The notes beneath the pieces are model-generated. The model was given only the letters and a program-made list of their open reading frames with translations. It searched no databases and had not been told where the DNA came from. Both the position numbers and the translations under genes were made by a program. A stretch of 64,000 nt of DNA from Candidatus Zhuqueibacterota bacterium (GTDB lineage: Bacteria; Zhuqueibacterota; Zhuqueibacteria; Residuimicrobiales; Oceaniaggregativiventaceae). Shown here one piece after another: positions 43,776-51,568 of the stretch (position 1 is its first letter; each line of letters begins with the position of its first letter). The stretch spans positions 1 to 64,000 of the forward strand of contig WJMF01000234.1 of the NCBI GenBank assembly GCA_014728085.1, written 5' to 3'.

Positions 43776-44087
43776 TTATTCCCACTCGTTATCGCCTTCC
43801 CATTCAGGAGAACCCTCCAACCAGTCTTCCTCGGATTCCCAATCTTCTTCTTCATCAAAATCCCAATCATCTTCATCATCCTCTTCCCATTCATCATCAT
43901 CCCATTCTTCATCGACATCATCTTCCTCTTCTTCTCCTTCTTCTTCTTCTTCCTCCTCCTCAATGAGATCGTCAAAATCATCATCCGGCTCGGATTCTTC
44001 AAAAACTTCTTCACCTCCATCGCTTTTGTCATCCGATTGGAGATAAAAACGATCCATTTCTTCATTTTCAAAAATGTCACTTTCCAT
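43776..44087 (-). CDS. Extremely acidic, Trp-rich small protein
   Basis: No family recognised. Of 103 residues, 63 are Asp or Glu, 7 are Trp, and only one Arg and one Lys are present. Trp lies only in the second half, each flanked by acidic residues in a loose repeat (EEWDDDEW, DDWDFDEEEDW, EEDWLEG, PEWEGDNEWE). Residues 1-30 are less extreme (MESDIFENEEMDRFYLQS). A good GAGGGA site lies 11 nt before the ATG and a normal stop is 15 bp before the Nudix gene, supporting a real gene despite low complexity. A competing basic frame (43757-44179) is its shadow. Perhaps a chaperone-like, metal-binding or DNA-mimic protein; this is speculation. Confidence 0.6.
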   Translation of the reverse strand: MESDIFENEEMDRFYLQSDDKSDGGEEVFEESEPDDDFDDLIEEEEEEEEGEEEEDDVDEEWDDDEWEEDDEDDWDFDEEEDWESEEDWLEGSPEWEGDNEWE

Positions 44088-44135
44088 AATATCAAGTCCC
44101 TCATAAAATGGTTCAATTTTGCGTAATGCGGCGTA

Positions 44136-44164
44136 AAAATAAAGATCACTGCCGATAAAATCAA
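44136..44164 (-). promoter_or_regulatory. Candidate promoter of the acidic protein-Nudix pair
   Basis: Minus strand: TTGATT (44164-44159), 17-bp spacer, TATTTT (44141-44136), leader about 40 nt. A second candidate, TTGACC-16-TATCTT, lies further upstream at 44197-44224. Confidence 0.35.
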
Positions 44165-44251
44165 GAATTTTCTACCCAAACCAGCTCTTTTTGTTTAAGA
44201 TAGAACTTCCAAATTAAAGGTCAAGATTAATATGAAATTTATTAAAAAAAA

Positions 44252-45358
44252 TCAAGATTTTTTTAACAGATGTTTGCATTCTTTATACACCACGTCCACA
44301 GAGACATTAGCGCAATTCCGGCTGGCGCTCCGGACAGCGACAAACTCCTGACCCCATGGCTTCCATTGCGACGGGTCAGTCGGTCCGAATATGGACACCA
44401 GAGGTGTTCCAACCGCGGCACAAAGATGCATGACACCGGTGTCATTACAAATGAAACAATCCATTAGAGATAGAACAGCTCCAAGGTCACGAATGCAGGG
44501 GAATGTTGCATGATAGGTTTTTCTGTCGATCCGGGACAGTAGTGAATGTCCCAACCCGGCCTCTGAAGGTCCCCAGGTGATAAAAATTTGCACATCCATT
44601 TCATCGAGACATTTCCCAACAAGGGCCGCATAGTTATCCACCGGCCAGCGGTTTTTGATCTTCCCCGCCCCGGGATGAATAGCGAGAATTTTTTTATCGA
44701 GATCTATTCCCAGTTTATTCAGAATGGTTTGAGCAGCGTTCCGTTCCTGCTTTGTAATGTACATATATTCGTGTAGATCACAAGTGTCGGCACCAATGTA
44801 GTTCACAATATCCAGATTCCGCCGGCTTTGGTGCCGGGCGCTTTCTTTATATATGGGGGCAACCAAATTATAGAAAAAATTTCTTCGGGTGCCGGCAAAC
44901 AAGAGGTGATCCGTTCCCAACACATAAGGCGCACGGCTAAAACAGGCGATCAAATCACTGGTAAGTGAGTGAGAAACCGTATTCAACACCACCACCAAAT
45001 CATACTTTTTATACAACCCCTTGAAAAGATAAAAAGCATATGGAACGCTCCAATTTCTGAAATCTTCATGAAACGTCAAGACTGCATTGACATAAGGATG
45101 ATTTTGAACCAGGGGCGTGGTATAGGCATGAGCAATTACGGTGATCGAAGAGTCCGAAAATTTTTCTTTCAAAGCTTTAAAAACGGGCGTGGAGAGCAAA
45201 AAATCGCCCAGCTGGTCATGGGTTCGAATAACGAGAATATTCTTAATATGAACATGATCCAGTTGTTCAGGATCTATTTGCGACTGTCCCAAAAAAGTCT
45301 CGAGAAAACGCAACAGTCTGTGTTTAAAAAATTGTTCAATACGGGTCCAAAATTTCAA
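44252..45358 (-). CDS. Glycosyltransferase family 9 (heptosyltransferase-like)
   Basis: A 368-residue GT-B enzyme. About 38 leading residues precede NILVIRTHDQLGDFLLSTPVFKAL (about 40-63), the family's acceptor-side motif. AIHPGAGKIKNRWPVDNYAALV (about 225-246) and FICNDTGVMHLCAAVGTPLVSIFGPTDP (about 304-331) form the donor site. The N-terminal extension contains a basic amphipathic helix (RIEQFFKHRLLRFLETFL) that could attach to the membrane. Its start overlaps the upstream GT4 stop by 4 bp (ATGA). Probably builds the LPS core. Confidence 0.9.
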   Translation of the reverse strand: MKFWTRIEQFFKHRLLRFLETFLGQSQIDPEQLDHVHIKNILVIRTHDQLGDFLLSTPVFKALKEKFSDSSITVIAHAYTTPLVQNHPYVNAVLTFHEDFRNWSVPYAFYLFKGLYKKYDLVVVLNTVSHSLTSDLIACFSRAPYVLGTDHLLFAGTRRNFFYNLVAPIYKESARHQSRRNLDIVNYIGADTCDLHEYMYITKQERNAAQTILNKLGIDLDKKILAIHPGAGKIKNRWPVDNYAALVGKCLDEMDVQIFITWGPSEAGLGHSLLSRIDRKTYHATFPCIRDLGAVLSLMDCFICNDTGVMHLCAAVGTPLVSIFGPTDPSQWKPWGQEFVAVRSASRNCANVSVDVVYKECKHLLKKS

Positions 45359-46470
45359 TGTCGTCTCATACCTCGTTGATTTTTGAGCTGTTGCAGAAAC
45401 AGTGATTCAAGTTGATCAATCATGGCATCAATATGAAAAGTACGTAAAACCCTTTGGCGGCCGTTCTTCCCCATTTCAGCAGACAGACGGGGATTATGTA
45501 TCAGCTGATGAAATGCCTCAAAGAGAGAGACACTGTCCTTGACCGGAACAACCCGGCCGGTATTTTGATCGAGCACGATTTCAGGCATTGAACTTACGGC
45601 AGTGGTGACGCAGGGTTTGGCTGCTGCCATAGCTTCTATCAAGACAATTCCAAATCCCTCCCACCAGGAAGGCAGAACCAACATATCGATGGACTGCATG
45701 ACATCCGGAATATCCTCCTGAAATCCGGGTAGATGAATATTATCGCAAAGTCCGTTTTCAACGGCATACTGTCTGATAAAATCCTGCATAGGGCCGCTAC
45801 CGATGAGAGCGAGATGAATATCTTTTCGGCACTTGCAAAGCATGCGAAAAGCGTGCAAAAGCGTGACAATGCCTTTGCGCTCGTCCAGCTGGCCGACGAA
45901 CCCGATTAAAACATCGGATGTTTTTAGCTCGAGTTGTTTTCGAAATTCATGCCTTGGCGGTGACAGGAAAGGCTCGGGATCAATACCGTTATAGATAACA
46001 TGTACCGAGTCTGCATCCAGCCAGGGTGCATTTTTAAGCAACGCAACCCTGGTTGAATTGGAATTGGCAATAACGGCACAGGCCAGCTTTGTATAACTCA
46101 GACGATATTGTATTTTATTTTTCAGGGGATAATCTATTCCTCTCCGCGGAATGACCCTGGTGTAATTGGTCAGCCAGGCAGCAATACCCGCGATGCGAAG
46201 CTCTTTATCCATATTGGTCAGCACAATATCTATTTTTTCGCGAACGAGTAAACGATAGAACCGAAAGATAGTAAAGGGATCAAAGTCACCCCTGAAAGGC
46301 ATGGTGAGTGTTCTGATCCCTTTTTCTTTTGCCCGCCGATATAATTCCGTGCCGGGCCGGCAGCAGAGTTGAATAGATTGACCCCGATCACTCAGATATT
46401 GCATGGTGCGCAGCATCCACACCTCACCTCCCCCATACATTTGTATGCTATTTACAAATAAAATTCTCAT
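45355..46470 (-). CDS. Family 4 glycosyltransferase
   Basis: A 371-residue GT-B retaining transferase. The N-terminal RILFVNSIQMYGGGEVWMLRT (2-22) matches the GGGE loop of the family. The C-terminal half contains IGFVGQLDERKGIVTLLHAF, VIYNGIDPEPF and the signature Glu pair in PSWWEGFGIVLIEAMAAAKP (about 271-290). Probably adds a sugar to LPS core or O-chain. It overlaps its neighbours on both sides by 4 bp, so the three genes 47555-44252 form a translationally coupled set. Confidence 0.92.
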   Translation of the reverse strand: MRILFVNSIQMYGGGEVWMLRTMQYLSDRGQSIQLCCRPGTELYRRAKEKGIRTLTMPFRGDFDPFTIFRFYRLLVREKIDIVLTNMDKELRIAGIAAWLTNYTRVIPRRGIDYPLKNKIQYRLSYTKLACAVIANSNSTRVALLKNAPWLDADSVHVIYNGIDPEPFLSPPRHEFRKQLELKTSDVLIGFVGQLDERKGIVTLLHAFRMLCKCRKDIHLALIGSGPMQDFIRQYAVENGLCDNIHLPGFQEDIPDVMQSIDMLVLPSWWEGFGIVLIEAMAAAKPCVTTAVSSMPEIVLDQNTGRVVPVKDSVSLFEAFHQLIHNPRLSAEMGKNGRQRVLRTFHIDAMIDQLESLFLQQLKNQRGMRRH

Positions 46471-47555
46471 ATTGAGGTGATACCCGCAAGCTGATGTATG
46501 GATTTGACGGTATTAGCGGCATCATGAAACGCTTTAACCCACTCGCGTCCTCTCTGCCCAAGTTTCTGGCGCATTTCCGGTGCACCAATAAGATCTATCA
46601 ATTTTTCTTCCAGGTTATTCTCATCTATAACCACAAAAGGGTGATGTGGATATTTTTCAGCAAAACCGGGAGCCAGACAAGAACAGGTAACGATTCCCAT
46701 AGCCAAAGATTCCAGAGAATTGATTCCATATCCCAGACTACCGATTTGGTCTACAAAAATATCGCAGCCGAGTTTTGCCGCCAGGGCTTGTTCATGCGAC
46801 ATATTTTCAATGAGAACCATTTCCACGGGCCAATTTTTTTGCAGATTTTTCAAAACAGGTACAATGGTATGGCTGCCCTTCGCATCCCAATTTGTCGGTG
46901 CATGGCCAATCCTGACCAGCCTCGGATTCGAAATATGACGGGAAAAACGCTCAGCATGAAATGGAAAAAAAACATGGTGCATATTTGGATGCAGCTGCAG
47001 ATGATCAAATTCAACCGTTACATTAAGCTGACTGATCTTATCAATCCGGGGAATAACCCCGCGGGTACGAAGGTCACTGCCTGTGTAGCAACAGATAATT
47101 TTTTTCCCCAATTGATGCATTCTCATCATGAATTGACTGTTACGCGACAGCCCCAGGCCGCCATCCAGTTGATAGATATCAAAATTCTCCAGATCATATT
47201 TTTCGATAGCTTTCCCGATGCGATGAGACCACAACCAATCGCGGAGTGCAACAAACCATTTCTCCCCTCGTGTGTGGGGATGCCATTGAAGAGGAATTTT
47301 CTGAGGCCGAGGAGGTTGATTTGCGAGTCTTATTCTTCGGGGCGATGAAAAACATTTTTTTATCTGAACAGTCCCCCAGTAATCGATAAACGGCAGATGC
47401 AGACAAATGTCTTCAAAATAACCGCGATTATTGGCAAAAAGGGTTAACAACCGGCTGTCATATCCCATCTCGCGTTCCTGTAACACCAGCGTCCCGGGAA
47501 CATTGGAGATGTTGGATGGCGCAATATGTAAAATTCTGGGTAGTGTTGATTTCAT
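46467..47555 (-). CDS. GT-B type glycosyltransferase-like protein
   Basis: A 362-residue protein with the Rossmann-like start RILHIAPSNISNVPGTLVLQ (about 7-26) and a C-terminal segment DIFVDQIGSLGYGINSLESLAMG (about 265-287) resembling the Glu-containing donor site of GT4-like enzymes, then HHPFVVID and GREWVKAFHD. It diverges from the standard signatures, so the family is less certain than for its neighbours. The ATG at 47555 has AAGG upstream; a TTG at 47558 adds one codon. Promoter-distal genes follow with 4-bp overlaps. Confidence 0.78.
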   Translation of the reverse strand: MKSTLPRILHIAPSNISNVPGTLVLQEREMGYDSRLLTLFANNRGYFEDICLHLPFIDYWGTVQIKKCFSSPRRIRLANQPPRPQKIPLQWHPHTRGEKWFVALRDWLWSHRIGKAIEKYDLENFDIYQLDGGLGLSRNSQFMMRMHQLGKKIICCYTGSDLRTRGVIPRIDKISQLNVTVEFDHLQLHPNMHHVFFPFHAERFSRHISNPRLVRIGHAPTNWDAKGSHTIVPVLKNLQKNWPVEMVLIENMSHEQALAAKLGCDIFVDQIGSLGYGINSLESLAMGIVTCSCLAPGFAEKYPHHPFVVIDENNLEEKLIDLIGAPEMRQKLGQRGREWVKAFHDAANTVKSIHQLAGITSI

Positions 47556-47719
47556 CAATCCGGGTCAACCTTCCTAAAGCCTGCTCTCCGGCTATGGTGA
47601 AGCAGAACCGGACACTCATTCTGCTCATCACATGGAATTGAGATTCTGCTTTTACGAAATAAATACCGACGGTTTCGGTCTGCTATTCAATTGTAGAATC
47701 TAACGACCGTTAACCGGTA

Positions 47720-48694
47720 TTAAAAATGAATGCGTAAACTATTGCGAAAAATTCCCTGCGCGCCGAAACTCTCCTTGAATTTGGCCAATCCCCGGTTGGG
47801 ATCTTCGTTAACGGTAAAAATACCAAAGTCCAAAAAATTAACTTTTTTTTCAATTCCCCAAAGAATGATATCGTGAAATAGCAAATTTACACCGCGATAT
47901 TTTTGCAGATCATCATCATGACTGATATAAAAGGCGAGAACCACATGTGGATTGCACAAGAAAAGCACCACACCGGCAACCATCGTTTGATCATGAAAGG
48001 CTGCATAGAGTTGTATGCGCTCGGGATACATTTTTTTCAATAAAAGCAATTCATCGAGCGTATGGGTAGGATGAACATTATGGCGCAACTGTAAATTTTT
48101 CTTTAGGATTTTATAAAATGTTTGATAGTCTTCCGATTTTCTGACGACAACATTTAACTTTTGTGCCCTGCGAACGGCTCTTCTGGAACTTTCACTAAAT
48201 GTCGATAAGATTTGATCTGCTGTAAAATCCAGCGGAATAACGCTGGAAATTTCCCGTTTGCGATAATAAAATCCCAGCTGAATCATGGCAAACTCGATAT
48301 AATCGGAAGGCCTGTAGAGATAACACTGAGGCGGCAGGGTTACATCAATACCGTCAAAATTTTGTCTTTTTGCATATTCCAGTGTGGCCTGGACAATTCC
48401 GAACGCATCACTGACCCCAAGCGTGTGTTTGTGCAAAAATCCACCATAGGAAGCGCCCCTGTGTGAGAATAATATCCTCTTGTCTTTTTCCTCGATAACA
48501 ACCGCAGGCAAAAGAGCAATCCACTTTGTATTTTTTAATATGATAAGAGAGCGTTCTTCGAATCGATCCGGCGGATGGTATCCGAGAAATTTTCGCGTAT
48601 GAAAAATGGTACCGTTGTTGGCCTGCCAGACAAATCGATCCCACTTTTCGCTATGCTGCGACTGGAAGGGTTCTATGCTATATTGAGACAACAA
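47720..48694 (-). CDS. FemAB/GNAT-like acyltransferase
   Basis: A 324-residue member of the double-GNAT FemAB-like group (peptidoglycan-bridge or exopolysaccharide acyltransferases). Segments consistent with this: W18-NNGTIFHTRKFLGYH, FSHRGASYGGFLHK (about 75-88), the basic SESSRRAVRRAQKLNV (about 177-192) typical of FemAB helical entry, and the closing LDFGIFTVNEDPNRGLAKFK. FKESFGAQ near the end is common in this group. Acyl donor and acceptor unknown; the setting between LPS transferases and argF suggests an envelope target. The start is TTG with AAGGAGA upstream. Confidence 0.78.
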   Translation of the reverse strand: MLSQYSIEPFQSQHSEKWDRFVWQANNGTIFHTRKFLGYHPPDRFEERSLIILKNTKWIALLPAVVIEEKDKRILFSHRGASYGGFLHKHTLGVSDAFGIVQATLEYAKRQNFDGIDVTLPPQCYLYRPSDYIEFAMIQLGFYYRKREISSVIPLDFTADQILSTFSESSRRAVRRAQKLNVVVRKSEDYQTFYKILKKNLQLRHNVHPTHTLDELLLLKKMYPERIQLYAAFHDQTMVAGVVLFLCNPHVVLAFYISHDDDLQKYRGVNLLFHDIILWGIEKKVNFLDFGIFTVNEDPNRGLAKFKESFGAQGIFRNSLRIHF

Positions 48695-48701
48695 AATCTC
48701 C

Positions 48702-49619
48702 TTATTGATTGCCCATCAATTTTACCAGAATAGCTTTTTGAATATGCAAACGATTTTCTGCCTGATCGAAAACAACCGAGTGTTTACCATCCATAATCTC
48801 ATCAGTAATTTCGTCTCCGCGATGAGCAGGCAGGCAGTGCATAACGATACAATCCGATTTGGCATTGGCTATCAATTCCCCTGAAACGGCAAACGGACGA
48901 AAAAGGGTTTTGCGTTTTTCGCTTTCTTCCTCCTGACCCATGCTGGCCCAAACATCCGTATAGACGACATCTGCTGATTGCACCGCTTGAACAGGATCCC
49001 GGATGATCTCAATATCACTCATACCTTTTGATTTCGCGGACTTGAGGATGTGCTCATCGGGATCAAATCCCTGCGGTATACCCAGCTGAAGTTTGACCGG
49101 CAAAATACTGGCCAAATTGATCCAGGAATTGGCGACATTATTGCCGTCGCCCATATAGGATATGGTTAATTCCGAATAGCGACCTTTGTGCTCCAGTATG
49201 GTGAGCATATCTCCAAGAATTTGACAGGGATGCAAAAGGTCGGATAAACCATTGATCACCGGTATATCGGCATATTTGGCCAGGTCGGTAACGATATCAT
49301 GGCCGAAAACCCGTGCCATGATGCCGTCACAGTAGCGCGCCAGCACGCGGGCGACATCTGCAGTAGATTCACGTTTGCCGAGACCGATTTCCGCAGGTCC
49401 GAGATATAATCCATGGCCACCGAGCTGATACATACCCACTTCAAAAGAGACGCGAGTCCGGTTTGAGGGTTTCTGAAAGATCATTGCCAGTGCCTGTCCC
49501 TTGAGCAGATGATGCTCTTCACGCTTTTTCACTTTGGCTTTTAGTTCCTGTGCCAAATCAAAAAGATTGATGATTTCATCCCGATCAAAATCAGGAATTG
49601 CTACAAAATCTCGTTTCAC
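48702..49619 (-). CDS. argF: Ornithine carbamoyltransferase
   Basis: Makes citrulline from ornithine and carbamoyl phosphate in arginine synthesis. The carbamoyl-phosphate loop is KPSNRTRVSFE (about 50-60; the usual second residue of STRTR is Asn). LLHPCQILGD (about 127-136), GDGNNVANSW (about 155-164) and the ornithine-side HCLPAHRGDE (about 258-267) follow. The frame opens at 49658 inside hslU, but the GTG at 49619 is preferred: it yields the standard MKRDF-type start and has AGGAGG 6 nt upstream. 305 residues, normal length. No other arg gene is in the window. It is the last gene of the long gatC-to-argF cluster. Confidence 0.93.
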   Translation of the reverse strand: MKRDFVAIPDFDRDEIINLFDLAQELKAKVKKREEHHLLKGQALAMIFQKPSNRTRVSFEVGMYQLGGHGLYLGPAEIGLGKRESTADVARVLARYCDGIMARVFGHDIVTDLAKYADIPVINGLSDLLHPCQILGDMLTILEHKGRYSELTISYMGDGNNVANSWINLASILPVKLQLGIPQGFDPDEHILKSAKSKGMSDIEIIRDPVQAVQSADVVYTDVWASMGQEEESEKRKTLFRPFAVSGELIANAKSDCIVMHCLPAHRGDEITDEIMDGKHSVVFDQAENRLHIQKAILVKLMGNQ

Positions 49620-49638
49620 CCTTAACCTCCTGAATGAT

Positions 49639-50976
49639 TTATAATATGTATTTGCCAAGATCCTGATCTTCGATTATGGATTCCAGTCGTTTTTGTACCA
49701 GCTTTTTATCGATCTTGATCTCTTTTTTATCCAAATCGGGCAGGTTATAAAGTTCCTCTTCAAGCAATATGCTCAAAATCGTCTGCAGTCTGCGCGCGCC
49801 GATATCTTCAGCTGTCCGATTGACTTCCAGAGCCATGGCGGCAATTTCGTGGATTGCTCCTTTGGTAAACTTCAATTGAATGTCTTCTGTGGCAATCAGA
49901 GCTTTGTATTGTTTGATCAAACTATTCTGAGGCTCGATCAATATCCGTTCGAAATCGGATTCTGTCAGGCTATCCATTTCCACTCGTATCGGAAAGCGTC
50001 CCTGCAGTTCCGGAATGAGATCCGAAGGCTTGGAATAATGAAAAGCGCCGGCAGCAATAAAGAGAATATGCTCCGTTCGCACCATACCATATTTGGTTTG
50101 AACCGCAGTCCCTTCGACGATGGGTAATATATCGCGTTGGACACCATGCCGGGAAACATCAGGGCCACTTCCCTGCTCACTTCCGGTTACCTTGTCGATT
50201 TCATCGAGAAAAACTATTCCGGTTTCTTCAGATCGTTCAACAGCATCCCTAACGACATCATCAAAATCAATCAACTTTTCAGTTTCTTCCTGAGTCAGAT
50301 ATAGCCAGGCTTCGGACACGGTCATTCTTCTTTTTTTGGTTTTCTTCGGCATCATCGGGGCAAACATCTCATGGATATTGATTCCCATTTCCTCGATACC
50401 AGTAGGTGAAAAAATTTGCATTAAAGAAGCTAAATCTTCCGGAATCTCCAGTTCAAGCATACGCGAGTCCAATTTGCCTTCATCGAGCTGTCTGGCCAAT
50501 TTTTCCCGACTTTTAGAATTGTCTTTTTTGGAAGATTCACCATCTTTACGATCTTCTGAAGGCGGCAACAACAAATCGACGAGGCGTTCCCTGGCCAGAT
50601 CATAAGCTTTATCCTCGACCTGTTCGATTCGTTCATTTCTGACCATATTGACGCTGATATCGACCAAATCGCGAAGAATCGACTCTACATCCCTTCCAAC
50701 ATATCCGACTTCGGTAAATTTTGTCGCTTCAACTTTGATAAATGGGGATTGGGTTAATTTTGCCAGGCGTCTGGCGAGTTCGGTTTTGCCGACACCGGTA
50801 GGACCGATAAGAATGATATTGTTCGGCATGATTTCTTCGCGCAAATCGTCGGAAACGAGTTGCCGGCGCATCCGGTTGCACATGGCAATGGCAACAGCTC
50901 GTTTGGCGTCATCTTGCCCGATTATATATCTATCCAGTTCCTTAGCGATTTCCCGTGGTTTTAAATGCGTATCCAT
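49639..50976 (-). CDS. hslU: HslU (ClpY) ATPase subunit of the HslUV protease
   Basis: AAA+ unfoldase that feeds substrates to HslV. Walker A GPTGVGKTE (about 55-63), the pore-loop region with GYVGRD (about 90-95), an inserted I-domain (about 110-240) that is highly charged, Walker B IVFLDEIDKV (about 248-257), and sensor-2 motif GARRLQTILSILLEE (about 391-405). The C-terminus DQDLGKYIL ends in Leu as in the HslU tail that inserts into HslV. 445 residues, normal. It follows hslV by 49 bp. Confidence 0.97.
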   Translation of the reverse strand: MDTHLKPREIAKELDRYIIGQDDAKRAVAIAMCNRMRRQLVSDDLREEIMPNNIILIGPTGVGKTELARRLAKLTQSPFIKVEATKFTEVGYVGRDVESILRDLVDISVNMVRNERIEQVEDKAYDLARERLVDLLLPPSEDRKDGESSKKDNSKSREKLARQLDEGKLDSRMLELEIPEDLASLMQIFSPTGIEEMGINIHEMFAPMMPKKTKKRRMTVSEAWLYLTQEETEKLIDFDDVVRDAVERSEETGIVFLDEIDKVTGSEQGSGPDVSRHGVQRDILPIVEGTAVQTKYGMVRTEHILFIAAGAFHYSKPSDLIPELQGRFPIRVEMDSLTESDFERILIEPQNSLIKQYKALIATEDIQLKFTKGAIHEIAAMALEVNRTAEDIGARRLQTILSILLEEELYNLPDLDKKEIKIDKKLVQKRLESIIEDQDLGKYIL

Positions 50977-51025
50977 AATGTTTCCGTAAAAATGATTACC
51001 AATCAGACATGATTAACGGGCAGGT

Positions 51026-51568
51026 TTAATTTAAAGTTTCGATAGAAAAATATGAATTTGTATAAATGCAAAGCGAGGACGCAATGCTCATTGCCTCTTT
51101 GACGATCTGTACGGCATCCAGCTTTGAATGTTTTTTCAAAGCCCGGGCTGCTGCAAGCGCATAAGGGCCACCGGAACCGATAGCAATGATTTGATCATCA
51201 GGTTCAATGAGATCCCCTGTCCCTGAGATCAAATAAATGTGCTGTTTATTGAGAACAGCGAGATGAGCCTCCAGGCGTCTTAAGTATCGATCCATTCGCC
51301 AATCCTTTGCCATATCAACAGCAGCACGGCTAAGATTCCCGTTGAATTTTTCCAGTTTCTCCTCAAACCGCTCAAATAAACTGAACGCATCCGCTGCTGA
51401 TCCCGCAAATCCGGCCAGAACAGTATCATTGTGTAATTTTCGGATCTTGTTGGCCTTGGTTTTCAGTACCGTATCACCAAAGGTAACCTGACCATCACTG
51501 GCAATAACGACGCGATCTTTGTGAATAAGCCCCAGAACGGTTGTTGAGCGTGCATTGGCTGAATACAA
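51026..51568 (-). CDS. hslV: HslV (ClpQ) peptidase subunit of the HslUV protease
   Basis: N-terminal-nucleophile threonine peptidase. The conserved TTVLGL...IASDGQVTFGD begins at residue 9, so about eight residues (MYSANARS) would need removal to expose Thr; classical HslV loses only Met. KANKIRKL (catalytic Lys region), GFAGSAADAFSLF, and IGSGGPYALAAARAL match the family. The start is TTG at 51568 with a strong AAGGAGG site, directly after the rpoN stop (adjacent TGA and TTG). No start codon nearer to the Thr exists. 180 residues. Confidence 0.95.
   Translation of the reverse strand: MYSANARSTTVLGLIHKDRVVIASDGQVTFGDTVLKTKANKIRKLHNDTVLAGFAGSAADAFSLFERFEEKLEKFNGNLSRAAVDMAKDWRMDRYLRRLEAHLAVLNKQHIYLISGTGDLIEPDDQIIAIGSGGPYALAAARALKKHSKLDAVQIVKEAMSIASSLCIYTNSYFSIETLN

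Noticed and set aside
43757-44179. 140-residue Lys/Arg/Met-rich open frame
   Set aside because: It is the shifted frame of the acidic repeat, has no ribosome site fitting its start and overlaps the Nudix start; the acidic frame has better initiation and spacing.
44228-44252. AT-only hairpin after the GT9 gene as a terminator
   Set aside because: Only A/T tracts with a few GC pairs; pairing is expected by chance in such AT-rich DNA.
46494-47348. 284-residue open frame on the plus strand
   Set aside because: Fully antisense to a glycosyltransferase gene with good context; no recognisable motifs and no ribosome site.
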